A stretch of 64,000 nt of DNA. Origin: Desulfobacteraceae bacterium (GTDB taxonomy: Bacteria; Desulfobacterota; Desulfobacteria; Desulfobacterales; SURF-7). Position numbers and translations under genes: made by a program. Every line of letters starts with the position of its first letter. Position 1 is the first letter of the stretch. Positions 29,612 through 39,441 of this stretch are shown here, piece after piece. The stretch lies in assembly GCA_003599865.1 (NCBI GenBank), contig QZKS01000054.1, forward strand, positions 28,245 through 92,244, read 5' to 3'. A model generated the notes under the pieces. That model saw only the letters and a program-made list of their open reading frames with translations, ran no database searches and was not told where the DNA came from.

Positions 29612-30592
29612 TCATGATGAATGATGGATCACGCTGCCGATCAGATAGGCCGTATACCCCACATAAACCGCCATCAGCGCAGCACCTTCAATCCGGTTTA
29701 TACGCCCCTGTCTGCCTTTAAACCCGTATCCGAATATGAAAAGCGAAACCGTGAGCGCTCCCATAACGACCATGTCCCGTGACAGTGTTTCCGGTTCAAC
29801 CGGAAAGGGTTGTATCGTTCCGGCTATGCCGACAACAGCCAGCGTGTTGAACAGATTGGAGCCGAGAATGTTTCCCAGCGCAATATCGTGCTCACCCTTT
29901 CGTGCTGCCATAACCGAAGATGCCAGTTCCGGCAGGGAAGTACCAAGCGCGACGATCGTCAAGCCGATGACCATATCGCTTATCCCGAAAATCTGTGCTA
30001 TTTCCACCGCCCCCCACACCAGAATGCGGGAACTGACAATCAGCAGCACCAGACCGGCCGCCATCCAGAAAACAGCACGTTTAATCGGCATCGCTTTTTC
30101 AGCCGTCTCTGCTTCCACCTCTTTTGCCAGAGAGTCGGTTTTCCGTTTCAATCCCTGATAAACGGTCCATGCCATCAGGCCGCCGAATACCCACAACAGG
30201 AGAATTGCATCCAGCCTTGTTAAGTCAAGGTCTGCAATCAGTACGACGGTGAGCAGGGTCACAAAGGCCAGTATGGGCAGCTCTTTGCGCAATACCGTCG
30301 AATGTACCATGATCGGGTTTATCAGAGCAGTCACGCCCAGAATCAGGGCAATGTTGACGATATTCGATCCATATGCGTTACCAAGGGCAATCCCCGGGCT
30401 GCCCTCCAGAGCGGCCAGCGCCGAAACGAGCATTTCCGGTGCGGAGGTTCCAAACCCCACAATCACCATACCGATCAACAACGGCGACATCCCGAAATGA
30501 CGTGCCGTAGCGGCGGAGCCTTCCACAAAACGGTCTGCACTCCAAACCAGGAGGACAAGGCCTGCCATTACCACCAAAAGGGCTGTTACCAT
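29612..30592 (-). CDS. Calcium/sodium antiporter, CaCA family (YrbG-like)
   Basis: 326 residues with ten to eleven membrane helices and the two inverted alpha repeats GFGTSAPEMLVSAL and ALGTSLPELASSVM, which form the ion site. Each repeat is followed by a second motif (ALGNAYGSNIVNIALILG, ALGNILGSNLFNTLAVVG). Exchanges Ca2+ against Na+ or H+ across the inner membrane. It stands alone, convergent with norR. The following 190 bp up to the Wadjet genes show nothing firm. Confidence 0.93.
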   Translation of the reverse strand: MVTALLVVMAGLVLLVWSADRFVEGSAATARHFGMSPLLIGMVIVGFGTSAPEMLVSALAALEGSPGIALGNAYGSNIVNIALILGVTALINPIMVHSTVLRKELPILAFVTLLTVVLIADLDLTRLDAILLLWVFGGLMAWTVYQGLKRKTDSLAKEVEAETAEKAMPIKRAVFWMAAGLVLLIVSSRILVWGAVEIAQIFGISDMVIGLTIVALGTSLPELASSVMAARKGEHDIALGNILGSNLFNTLAVVGIAGTIQPFPVEPETLSRDMVVMGALTVSLFIFGYGFKGRQGRINRIEGAALMAVYVGYTAYLIGSVIHHSS

Positions 30593-30781
30593 TTTATTCC
30601 TTCATTCCATTCCCTGTTCATTCCGAGTTTCCGGTTCCATTGCATCTTTTATATCAGACCTCCGAATTCCGACCGCCTTTCCCGTTTTTCTTGCTTTTGT
30701 CATAAGCGTTTCGGATTCATCAATATTGATGCCGCATCGATTGCAGATTCCGGAATAGCCCTGACAGGATTTTCCAGAAAT

Positions 30782-31957
30782 TCACAACCGCCGGAGAAAA
30801 TCAAGCAGAAAATCAAACCCAATCCTCTCTTGCTCAAGCCGAATTCGGTCACCCCAATGGTTCCGGCGCAGCTGATCGTAAAGAATGCTTTCCTCGGTAT
30901 TCAACCGCGATAGGTTCCCTGTTTCAGGCTGCGCCTCAACTCCCCAGAGAGGCTGATGGTCCAGGAGTGTCTGCCGATCCATGAGAAAAGACGTGGTGTG
31001 GGGAAAAAACCCGCGCAACTGATTGAGAATGGCAAAGCCGTGGGTATCGATATCTCCCCAATAGTGGATTTCCTTCAGCTTCAACCAGGGTACGGCAGCG
31101 AGATTGTCAAAACCGTATCCCGCCCCGAAAATCACCATCGCATCAGGAACATCCGGGAAAGCCAGAAAATTGATTTCATTTTCGGTGATGAACACTTTCG
31201 ATACCGGCAACTCCAGTGATGAGAAGGAGGCCTGAGTCAGGGTGATATCCTGATCGGACTCCACCCCCAACAGCCTGATATTTGGGTCCAACACCCGAAA
31301 GCGTACCCGTGAAGGTTTATCCAGAAAGCCATAACGGCGGCAGAATCCACCAACGCCTGTGTATGTTCCATCAATGGCTTCCTCCGGCAGGACAAGATCA
31401 AGAAGTTCCGCCAACACGCCTCGATGCCCTTCAATCAACTTGGTATGGACTCCCGGCAAATCAATCTGGCGCGGATAAATCGCGGGGCGAGGATGCTTGA
31501 GCAGCCAGGCGACAATCGCCAGCAGGAGCGGCCAGTCTTCGGCCAATCCCAAAACCCGCAACGGGCGCTTTGCCACCCAGGGGACCAATTCGGGCTGCCT
31601 CTCCCCGGTAAGTTCAACCAACGTTGCAAACTGCTCCGCCGCCCTGCGCTTGCCGATCAGTCCAATTGCATCCTCTATCGTATCAATCCAGATTTCCGAA
31701 GGGATTTCATTGACCCCAAGGACGCGGTGGTTGACGCTGCGCCATTCGATCCGATAAGGACCGGCGGCTGCGGACAATTGGGCAATCCAGTCGCGCACCT
31801 CGGGAAAACATTCGCTCAGTTCCCGGGAATCAGGACATTTGAGCATCAGACGCCTGGGGAAAATCAACTCACCGCCAGATAAGGAAGCAAGCAGCAAGCC
31901 GCGATCCCAGAGTTTTTGAACCTGTGCTTTGAGATCAGCCGGAGTCGTCCACTTCAT
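30782..31957 (-). CDS. jetD: Wadjet defence protein JetD (topoisomerase-like nuclease)
   Basis: 391 residues: an N-terminal DUF3322 arm and a C-terminal DUF2220 TOPRIM-like domain. The acidic site is visible as FITENEINFLAFP and YWGDIDTHGFAILNQL. In Wadjet, JetD cuts circular plasmid DNA after JetABC has extruded it. Its ATG overlaps the jetC stop in an ATGA arrangement. The gene and its neighbours are visibly richer in GC than the flanks, consistent with acquisition. Confidence 0.93.
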   Translation of the reverse strand: MKWTTPADLKAQVQKLWDRGLLLASLSGGELIFPRRLMLKCPDSRELSECFPEVRDWIAQLSAAAGPYRIEWRSVNHRVLGVNEIPSEIWIDTIEDAIGLIGKRRAAEQFATLVELTGERQPELVPWVAKRPLRVLGLAEDWPLLLAIVAWLLKHPRPAIYPRQIDLPGVHTKLIEGHRGVLAELLDLVLPEEAIDGTYTGVGGFCRRYGFLDKPSRVRFRVLDPNIRLLGVESDQDITLTQASFSSLELPVSKVFITENEINFLAFPDVPDAMVIFGAGYGFDNLAAVPWLKLKEIHYWGDIDTHGFAILNQLRGFFPHTTSFLMDRQTLLDHQPLWGVEAQPETGNLSRLNTEESILYDQLRRNHWGDRIRLEQERIGFDFLLDFLRRL

Positions 31958-34900
31958 CCTTGCATCCTTTGCTTCTCGGCCCGATATTCCTCGATGCTCA
32001 GGTTGCGCAGGACAGAATTGCGACCGTCTTCATTGTGAACAAACCCGACGCCGGCGACAAAAGGCTCGATAATATGGATCTTCTGCAGCGGCGTGACGAT
32101 CAGCAGTTGCAGATTGAGTTGCGCGAAAAGCTGCAAACCATATTGAGCCGATTCATCGGAACCGCGTCCGAAAGCCTCGTCGATCACTACGAAGCGGAAA
32201 GAACGCGAGCGCACCGCTCCCCATTCCAAACCAAACTGATATGCCAGGCTGGCGGCAAGTACGGTATAGGCCAGCTTTTCCTTCTGTCCACCCGATTTCC
32301 CGCCGGAATCCGCATAATGTTCATGCTCGGTGTTGTCTTCACGCCAGCGCTCGCTGGCCGCAAAAATGAACCAGTTGCGCACATCGGTCACCTTGGACGT
32401 CCAGCGCCGATCCAGATCGGAGTGTTCCTCCCGGCCTCGGAACCGTTCGATGATTCGTTTCACCTGCAGGAATTTTGCTTCCGAATACTGCGCATCCTCC
32501 GAGCCGGTAAGCGCCCCTTCCGTACAGGCTCGGAGCTCGGACTGGAAGTCACGGATGTCGGCGTCGAGATTCATCTGCGCTTCGAGGCTGATGTAGCGGC
32601 CATGGTTGTAATCAATCCGGGTGAGAGATTCGTTGATCCGGGCAATGCGCTCCTTGATGGTTTCCCGTTCGCGGGCCAGCTGGGATTGAAAATTCGCCAC
32701 CTCCCGGATGGTATTCTCATTCAGGAGTTCCTTGAAACGCCCTTCAAAACGAGGCAGGTCGTCAGCCTGAAGTTGATCCAGCATCGATTTGAATTCAGGT
32801 CCGGCAGCGATATTGACATCCACATCCCGGGTTTCCAATGGCCAGTCCTTTTTATACTCGGCCATCGCTTTGATAATTTTTTCGCTCAGCCGAGTAAGCT
32901 TTTTATCTTCAGCATCAATTTTACCCGTCAGCCAGTCGCGCATATCACGCTCACGATTGTCACAGGATTCAACCGTCAGCAACTGGCTGCCGAGCGATTC
33001 CTCACGCATGCCTTCCAGCATGGCAAATCGCCGGACAGTATCCTCTGCTGTTTCAGCCAACAGCGCTTGCGCCTGTTGCTGCAGTTCTTTCGCAGCACTG
33101 ATTTTTTGTTCGGTCTTCGAGCGCTTGTCCTTCCGCTCGTCAAGCTGACCCTCCGTTTTCCTCAACGCGTCTTCGAGTTCGGCCAATTTCGCCGTGAGGG
33201 TTTTGAGCAGATCGGAAGTGGCCTCAAGCTCACGTTTCTCCGTTTCCAGCCTGGCGATAGCCACCGCAACGGGTTTCCAGTCAAAATCACGGAAGTCGTT
33301 GTATTCTCCCAGCTTCGAGAGTATCGAAAGACGCTCCTTGAGGGCTGACTGTTCCTTCTGCAACGTACTGATGCGTCCGGCAATCTCAGCAAGCTGTGTT
33401 TCCTGCTGCTTGGCTTCCTTTTCCAATGCCGCGATTTTTTCGGCATTGCTCCACCCGAGAACATAGCGCCGCCGGTCATCGAGACGATGCCGGTCATCCT
33501 TTTCATGGCGCTCCCCTGGTGCCTTGATCTGCCCTGCCCGGGTGATGGCTCGGGTTTCGCGACGAAACTGTTCCTGGTTCGCGCAACAGGCCAGATCAAA
33601 GCGATGTGCCACCTCCCGTTCGATCCAGTCGTAAAAGAGTGAATCGGGTTTGACCTGCAGCTTGCGTACCAGGGAATCGGAATGAAGCGGCGGAAGCTCG
33701 GTACGCGCCCCTTCACGCACCCGGAAATAAACCAGCCTCCCTCGCAGATGCGTGCGGTCAACCCATTCAGCCACCTTGGCGTAATATCGATCCGGAACCA
33801 GCAGAGACAGTCCGAAACCGTGAAGCAGCCGTTCGATCGCTCCTTCCCAGTCGCGCTCATCCTCGCGAACCCGCAGCAACTCACCGGCAAACGGCATCTC
33901 TTCCTCGGCCAAATCCAGCGCCTGGCACAGGGAACGCCGCATGGCGATCTGTTTTTCATCGATATTGCTGACGCGGGATTTCAAGCCCGCGATTTCATTT
34001 TTCAACTGATCGTATTCCTGGCGCCCTTGTTCAAATTCGACTTGGGCCTGAGTTCGATCATTCTGAGTCTTCGCTTCAGCTTCTTCGGCAGTTTCACGCA
34101 AAGCCACAGTATATGAGCGCTGCCGAAGAAATTCTTCCTGGGTCGCGGCAGGGTGTTCCCCTATTGAGCGCACCAGTTCCTCATAACGAGAGGCTTTCCG
34201 CTTACGGCGTTCGAGCTCAATCTGTTTCTGCAGGATTTCCGCGCCGATACTCTCGATCCGATCCCCGCCGTTTTCCGCGACGCTGCGGCGAAGCTCGCGC
34301 TCCTGTCCCTGCTGGGTACGCCGCGTCTCCTCCAGCTGCTCGATGGTAACCCGGTGCCCTGTCAAATCTTCATTCAGCGAGATGAGACGTTTCTCCAGTA
34401 GATCCAGTTTCATGGTGGCAAACCAGGGGCGCAGGGCATCTCGACAGGCACGCAAATTTTCCGCCGTTTGCCTCAGTTCCTGATGGCGTTCACAGTCGGC
34501 CACCAGAGGCGCAAGCATTTCGATCTGCCGTTTGGCCTTGAGAACCGACTCGTGAGCCCGGTTGAGATTTTCGAAGTGTCCAATCAGGGCTGATATACGC
34601 GGTGCGACATCAAAAGGCTCAAGCATGTGGCTACGCACGAAGTCGGTCAGATTCCCGACGGACTTAAGGGATACGGTCTGATGGAACAGATCCAGCGCCT
34701 GCTCGTTGTCGATGCCAAAACGACGACGGAACCATGAGCCATAGGATGGAAATCTGTCAAACAGTTCGACCCCGATTGAACGCAGCTGCTTGCGCAGACC
34801 GACCATTTCGCTGCCGAATCCGGAAAAATCAGACGCAATGGAAAGATCGCGTTCGCAGGCTGCATACAGGCGGGCCGGTTGCGCGTTTGTTTCCTTCATC

Positions 34901-35319
34901 CAGAAGACTTGGGCCAAGGTGACGGTTTTGTTGTATCCGGCGTTGTAGAAAACACCGAGGATCACCGAATAACTGTTGAAGTCACGCAGTGCGACCGGCT
35001 TGGCGCTGCCAAAGGTTTCCTGTCGCTCCGATTTATAATAGCCGAGCACATAAGAGCGCAGCGACCGTTCGCGGGTGTCGGCTCCAGCCGCCTTGTTGTA
35101 GGCAACCCGATGACTCGGCACCAGCAAGGTGGTGACGGCATCCACCAGGGTCGATTTCCCCGAACCGATATCCCCGGTAAGGAGACTGTTTTTCCCATCC
35201 AGGTGCAATGTCCAGACCCGGCCATCAAAGGTCCCCCAGTTGAAGACCTCCAGCCGTTGCAGGCGAAATCCGGCCAGCCGATCATCGGCGATAAATTCCA
35301 ACTCAAGCTGCTCAGCCAT
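31954..35319 (-). CDS. jetC: Wadjet defence protein JetC (SMC-like ATPase)
   Basis: 1121 residues. Walker A GDIGSGKST is at 49-57. Long coiled coils follow with a hinge-like middle around residues 490-640. Near the C-terminus come the signature GGKSGGQKEKLAYTVLAASL and Walker B FRFVVIDEAFGRGSDES. It is a relative of MukB/MksB that extrudes DNA loops and recognises small circles. The start at MAEQLELEFIAD is chosen because the upstream frame lies inside jetB. It overlaps jetB by 8 bp and jetD by 4 bp. Confidence 0.94.
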   Translation of the reverse strand: MAEQLELEFIADDRLAGFRLQRLEVFNWGTFDGRVWTLHLDGKNSLLTGDIGSGKSTLVDAVTTLLVPSHRVAYNKAAGADTRERSLRSYVLGYYKSERQETFGSAKPVALRDFNSYSVILGVFYNAGYNKTVTLAQVFWMKETNAQPARLYAACERDLSIASDFSGFGSEMVGLRKQLRSIGVELFDRFPSYGSWFRRRFGIDNEQALDLFHQTVSLKSVGNLTDFVRSHMLEPFDVAPRISALIGHFENLNRAHESVLKAKRQIEMLAPLVADCERHQELRQTAENLRACRDALRPWFATMKLDLLEKRLISLNEDLTGHRVTIEQLEETRRTQQGQERELRRSVAENGGDRIESIGAEILQKQIELERRKRKASRYEELVRSIGEHPAATQEEFLRQRSYTVALRETAEEAEAKTQNDRTQAQVEFEQGRQEYDQLKNEIAGLKSRVSNIDEKQIAMRRSLCQALDLAEEEMPFAGELLRVREDERDWEGAIERLLHGFGLSLLVPDRYYAKVAEWVDRTHLRGRLVYFRVREGARTELPPLHSDSLVRKLQVKPDSLFYDWIEREVAHRFDLACCANQEQFRRETRAITRAGQIKAPGERHEKDDRHRLDDRRRYVLGWSNAEKIAALEKEAKQQETQLAEIAGRISTLQKEQSALKERLSILSKLGEYNDFRDFDWKPVAVAIARLETEKRELEATSDLLKTLTAKLAELEDALRKTEGQLDERKDKRSKTEQKISAAKELQQQAQALLAETAEDTVRRFAMLEGMREESLGSQLLTVESCDNRERDMRDWLTGKIDAEDKKLTRLSEKIIKAMAEYKKDWPLETRDVDVNIAAGPEFKSMLDQLQADDLPRFEGRFKELLNENTIREVANFQSQLARERETIKERIARINESLTRIDYNHGRYISLEAQMNLDADIRDFQSELRACTEGALTGSEDAQYSEAKFLQVKRIIERFRGREEHSDLDRRWTSKVTDVRNWFIFAASERWREDNTEHEHYADSGGKSGGQKEKLAYTVLAASLAYQFGLEWGAVRSRSFRFVVIDEAFGRGSDESAQYGLQLFAQLNLQLLIVTPLQKIHIIEPFVAGVGFVHNEDGRNSVLRNLSIEEYRAEKQRMQG

Positions 35320-35950
35320 TTTCATCTCCAACCCCAGCCCCGGCAAGCTGCTGCCGATACTCCGCCAGACGCTCATCGAAGTGGGCCAGCCATTGGGCAT
35401 CGACAAAGGCTTTGATAATCCGCCGGACTTCGATTATCTGACTTTGACCCCGCAAGCGGCGGATAAACCCGAGTTCGGCGATCTTGTTCAATGTGGCGTC
35501 GACCTGGTCGATCAGTTTCACTTCGTTGCTGCCGACAGGAAGAAAAATCCGGATCAACTCCACCACCTCATCTCGGGAAAGAATCAGGCGCGTGTCGCCG
35601 CCGCCGGCATCAAACTCGGCCAGCTTTTTGCGCAAAAGCGTTAGCAGCAGACTGACCGGATAGGAGAGTTGACGCCGTACCACCAGACGGGGGACGGCCG
35701 TTATGCCGTCCTCATCGACATCCTGCCGGGAACGCAAAAAAGCGTATCCTTCCGCCTCATCGAGCATCAACTCCAGGCCGAGAACCGCCACGTAATCCCG
35801 GACACTTTCTTGCAGATTGAGAAGCGAGCCCCACAAGCCCGGGCTTTCCTCCTGATACATCACGCCCTTGAGCAGAGGAATCACTACAAACGACAGTTCG
35901 TGGGTCCCATTGGCCAAATGGCCGGTATCTCTCTCCGGAAAATTCATCAT
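35312..35950 (-). CDS. jetB: Wadjet defence protein JetB (DUF4194, MukE/MksE-like)
   Basis: 212 residues with paired winged-helix character typical of DUF4194: VVRRQLSYPVSLLLTLLRKKLAEFD and SNEVKLIDQVDATLNKIAELGFIRRL. It bridges the JetA kleisin to the JetC heads. GAGGAG precedes two adjacent ATGs (35950, 35947). The first ATG overlaps the jetA stop by one base, showing translational coupling. Confidence 0.92.
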   Translation of the reverse strand: MMNFPERDTGHLANGTHELSFVVIPLLKGVMYQEESPGLWGSLLNLQESVRDYVAVLGLELMLDEAEGYAFLRSRQDVDEDGITAVPRLVVRRQLSYPVSLLLTLLRKKLAEFDAGGGDTRLILSRDEVVELIRIFLPVGSNEVKLIDQVDATLNKIAELGFIRRLRGQSQIIEVRRIIKAFVDAQWLAHFDERLAEYRQQLAGAGVGDENG

Positions 35951-37395
35951 CAACTCCTCAGTAAAATTATGCGGGGCAAGGTCGCCCGGCGTATGACACC
36001 CTTGTCGGACTGCCAAGTCACCTGTTCCTGCACGTCATCATCCACGGCCGTCTTGGGCCACGCTCCGGCCAGCTGCAGGTAGGCAACCAACTCAGTCAAC
36101 CCGTGACGCAGCGGATGGCGGGTAACCACGTCAGCAAGACTGATCTGGCTGCGGCCCTGGAGTTCCTGGCGGATATTTCGGGTCAACTCGGCCCGGTCAA
36201 CCACGACGTGCGCATAGAGCGCCGCTGTATCAACCTCTGCATCCCCTTCATCCAGCACCATCTCGGCAATGAGCGGCTTGAAAGACGGCCGGTAAAGGGG
36301 TCTCTCCATGGGAAGTTCGACCGTGACGGAGTTTTCGGCCAGAGACACAAAATCTCCGGACGGAAATTCTTCCCGCAGGGCCAACGCATGATTTTCGATG
36401 CTGTGCAGGATGTCCATGATGCGGCGGTTCTCCAGCCAAGCCTGGTCGTCGAGAAACCGGCGTAGCTGCTCGGACAGTCCGGCAACCGTTCGCTGGGTGT
36501 GTTCTCCAGCCTCAAGCCAGTCGTAATGCACACGTTGCAGGCGGGATTCAGGATGCATCGCCTGGATCGGCGGCAGGGACAACACCTGTTCCAGCAACCG
36601 GCTCAACTCTTCCTGCCTGGACTGGGACATCAGAAAATCCCAGAAGGCCCGAAAGCTTTTCCCCTGATCCGAATCGGCAATGGCGTCCCGCTCGCCCATG
36701 ATCTCTTCGAGCAGCATTCCCTTGGATCCTTCCCAAAGGGCGATGCGTTCACGCATTCGCCGGTCGAGTGAGCGGAAATTGTGCTCCACCTCGCGAAAGT
36801 CGGTCAACAGTTCCCGCGCCAGTTGCAGGAACTGCTGAAAACGGTCTTTAAGGGCCGTGTCATCCAGGAGCAGAATATCTCCCGCCAGAATGCGGGCGAT
36901 TTCCGCATCTATATCGCTGCGGCGTTTTTGCAGTTCGATGATCCGCACTTGCGGATCGGTCTGGCTCCCCTCGCTCATCTGCCGCAGCAGCTCAAACAAG
37001 GTCAGAAGGCGCGACTCGGTGCCGACAAAGGCCCGTTCGGTCAAACTCTCCAGCCAGGCCAGGACCTTTTCCGTCGCCGTAGTCAGATCAAAATGCGGCT
37101 CGTCCGTCCCGGCCAGATAGAATTTCCGCAGCCATCCCTTGTCGTTTTCGGCCCAGTCATTGAGATAGCTTTGCGCGGTCCCCGGGAATGCCTCGGCCCC
37201 CAGCTGTTCTCGCAAGGCGAAGAGCTCATCTTCCAACGCCTCGACCAAATTGGCCTGCGATAGATTCCGCACATTGGACACAATGAACACCCGGTGCAGA
37301 AAACCGGCTACCAGTGGCGCGTGGTGGGCGCACAACAAGCGCCAGGCCGGGTGGTTCCGGCGGAGCAGCTCTAATGTGGCGTAGTCAAGTGCCAT
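35950..37395 (-). CDS. jetA: Wadjet defence protein JetA (DUF3375, kleisin)
   Basis: 481 residues of the DUF3375 family, the MukF/MksF-like kleisin. It opens MALDYATLELLRRNHPAWRLL, the standard start in this family, and has a long helical middle and a C-terminal winged helix. It is the first Wadjet gene and begins 15 bp after the stop of a Fic gene on the same strand, so the five genes look like one transcript. Gene order A-B-C-D is complete with no frameshift seen. Confidence 0.93.
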   Translation of the reverse strand: MALDYATLELLRRNHPAWRLLCAHHAPLVAGFLHRVFIVSNVRNLSQANLVEALEDELFALREQLGAEAFPGTAQSYLNDWAENDKGWLRKFYLAGTDEPHFDLTTATEKVLAWLESLTERAFVGTESRLLTLFELLRQMSEGSQTDPQVRIIELQKRRSDIDAEIARILAGDILLLDDTALKDRFQQFLQLARELLTDFREVEHNFRSLDRRMRERIALWEGSKGMLLEEIMGERDAIADSDQGKSFRAFWDFLMSQSRQEELSRLLEQVLSLPPIQAMHPESRLQRVHYDWLEAGEHTQRTVAGLSEQLRRFLDDQAWLENRRIMDILHSIENHALALREEFPSGDFVSLAENSVTVELPMERPLYRPSFKPLIAEMVLDEGDAEVDTAALYAHVVVDRAELTRNIRQELQGRSQISLADVVTRHPLRHGLTELVAYLQLAGAWPKTAVDDDVQEQVTWQSDKGVIRRATLPRIILLRS

Positions 37396-37410
37396 ATCGT
37401 CATCCCCGGG

Positions 37411-38430
37411 TTATCCATCGCCATGCTGCGCAAGCCACTGGCAGCCCTTGTCGGTGTGGCGGTATTTCTGCAGGCGGCTGTTGGGCTTGTCGGGAATGGT
37501 CATTTCTATCAGGCCGTCGACCAGGGCCGGTTTGAGGTAGCGCTCGCGGAAGGATTTGCGGTCCGAAAGGCCCAATGCGGCTTGCAGCGCCTCCCGGGTC
37601 ATCTCGCCCTGGATCGCTCCCAGCAGCTCTCCGACTTGGGGGGTGACTTGGGGCGCAACTTGGGGGGCGGAGGCGGTCAGAGCATCCAGGATCATTCGCA
37701 GCATGAAGGCGATAAAGGGTGCCGAGTCGATCTGGCGGGTGCTCTCCTGCAAAGCATGGTAATACTCGGCCTGGTGTTCGAAGATCAAACTTTCCACCGG
37801 GATGTCGGAGAACAGTGGATTCCAGCGTGCCAGGATCAGGCTCTGCCACAATCGTCCCATCCGGCCGTTGCCGTCGGCAAAGGGGTGAATGAATTCAAAC
37901 TCATAATGAAAGACCGAACCGGCAATGAGCGGGTGGGCGTCGGTGGTGGCCAACCAGCCGAACAGGTCGCCCATCAGATGAGGCACCCGGTCCGCAGGCG
38001 GTGCCATGTGGATCACCTGTTGACCCGCCATTACCCCCACGCCGCCGCGCCGGTACCTGCCTGCCTCGTCGATCAAGCCGGACATCATAATCCGATGCGC
38101 ATCCAGCAGGTCCTTTTCCGCCTCGGGCTTCCAGGTGTCAAAACGGTCGTAGGCGGCCAGGGCGTTTTTCACCTCCTGCACCTCGCGGGGAGGGGCAATG
38201 ACTCGTTTGCCCACTAGGATCGCAGTTATCTGCGCTTCGCTCAGGCTATTCCCCTCGATGGCCAGCGAGCCGTGTATGGTACGGATGCGGTTGATGCGCC
38301 GCAGGCGCAGCGCCCCGGTCTGGTCGGTGAGCACGGTCAGCCGTCCGATGGCCTCACTGATCGCAGCTACCCGGTTCAGGATTTCCGGGGTGATGGTGCA
38401 GGGGGGCTTATAAGTTGATTTTTCGCTCAT
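37411..38430 (-). CDS. Fic-domain AMPylase-like protein with C-terminal winged helix
   Basis: 339 residues. The catalytic Fic motif HPFADGNGRMGR is complete. An N-terminal inhibitory helix is present (SLAIEGNSLS, matching S/T-x3-E-G/N), so it is a self-inhibited class II Fic protein. A proline-valine-glutamine repeat linker (APQVAPQVTPQVGE) joins a C-terminal winged-helix region. It probably transfers AMP or another nucleotide part to a protein. The position directly before jetA suggests co-expression with Wadjet. Confidence 0.9.
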   Translation of the reverse strand: MSEKSTYKPPCTITPEILNRVAAISEAIGRLTVLTDQTGALRLRRINRIRTIHGSLAIEGNSLSEAQITAILVGKRVIAPPREVQEVKNALAAYDRFDTWKPEAEKDLLDAHRIMMSGLIDEAGRYRRGGVGVMAGQQVIHMAPPADRVPHLMGDLFGWLATTDAHPLIAGSVFHYEFEFIHPFADGNGRMGRLWQSLILARWNPLFSDIPVESLIFEHQAEYYHALQESTRQIDSAPFIAFMLRMILDALTASAPQVAPQVTPQVGELLGAIQGEMTREALQAALGLSDRKSFRERYLKPALVDGLIEMTIPDKPNSRLQKYRHTDKGCQWLAQHGDG

Positions 38431-38760
38431 ACCAGCTTTACAGATCCTTTTTTCATCACGGTGGCGTTGATATTGGACTGATCGAATGTATCCATGACCT
38501 CGCCGTCCGGAAGAGATTCGTTGTAAAAATTGATGAAAAAGATACCCCTTAATATCCTTAAAGACAAGAAGAAATCAGATAAGAAACGACAGGTTGTTTT
38601 TCATCATTCAGCCTGTCACCCTTTTCGCCTATCCACACCGCCTTGCGCACGTTGTCGCGCAGGGTTGGCGACGGTTTTAAGAATCGCGGCCGCCCAAGTT
38701 CTTTGACAAATTTCGCATGAAAGTGTAAAATTCCATCCAGATTACTGGATAAGTGTTTAG
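38427..38760 (-). pseudogene. Decayed gene fragments upstream of fic
   Basis: Two open stretches in different frames. One, ending at 38558, reads ...FVKELGRPRFLKPSPTLRDN and VRKAVWIGEKGDRL. The second, ending with a TGA at 38427, reads ...LPDGEVMDTFDQSNINATVM. The final TGA overlaps the fic ATG as ATGA, as in a former operon. Neither stretch has a start codon or ribosome site. I do not recognise the parent family, so this is a tentative remnant of a gene that preceded fic. Confidence 0.35.
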
Positions 38761-38807
38761 ATCATCGCACCAGCCAGTGCATCGACAATGTCAAAAGGAT
38801 AAAAAAA

Positions 38808-39404
38808 ATGAAATACCTTTGGGTAATAATATTTTTTTCAATTATGATTTGGTCAGGAATCAATCCAAAGGATCAATTTACTTGGTTCCTTGAAGTCGTT
38901 CCAGCTTTAATCGGAATCATTATCATCGGAGCAACATTTAATAAATTTCGTTTAACGAATCTTACGTATGCTCTGATACTCATTCATTGTATTATTCTAA
39001 TGGTCGGTGGGCATTATACCTATGCAGAAGTTCCTTTATTTGATTGGATCAAAGATTATTTTGAACTTGAAAGGAATAATTACGACAAGATTGGGCATTT
39101 AGCGCAGGGTTTTATTCCCGCTATAATTATACGAGAAATTTTTATTCGTAAGGAAATCATCTATAAGGCTAACTGGCTAAACTTTATCGTTGTATGTATT
39201 TGCCTGGCCATCAGTGCATTGTATGAGCTTATAGAATGGTGGGTTGCCGAACTTAGTGGTGATTCCGCAGAAGCATTTCTCGGCACGCAAGGTTATGTTT
39301 GGGACACCCAGTCTGATATGGCTTTGGCTCTGTTAGGCGCAATTCTTTCATTAATTTTACTATCAAAAATACATAATGAACAACTAAAGAAAATGACCAT
39401 TTGA
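38808..39404 (+). CDS. YjdF-like inner-membrane protein (DUF2238)
   Basis: 198 residues with about six membrane helices. The family features are the HYTYAEVPLFDW segment, DKIGHLAQGFIPAIIIREI and SALYELIEWW, ending in the WDTQSDMALALLGA motif. Function unknown in the family; conserved acidic and histidine residues inside membrane segments hint at metal or lipid chemistry. AAAGGA stands before the ATG. It is AT-richer than the Fic-Wadjet block to its left. Confidence 0.85.
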   Translation: MKYLWVIIFFSIMIWSGINPKDQFTWFLEVVPALIGIIIIGATFNKFRLTNLTYALILIHCIILMVGGHYTYAEVPLFDWIKDYFELERNNYDKIGHLAQGFIPAIIIREIFIRKEIIYKANWLNFIVVCICLAISALYELIEWWVAELSGDSAEAFLGTQGYVWDTQSDMALALLGAILSLILLSKIHNEQLKKMTI

Positions 39405-39441
39405 AAAAGCGTTCATATTTTCATCAGATAAAATCGTTCGT

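Noticed and set aside
31960..33348. 462-codon plus-strand frame inside jetC
   Set aside because: Antisense shadow of a GC-rich coding region; jetC is clearly the real gene.
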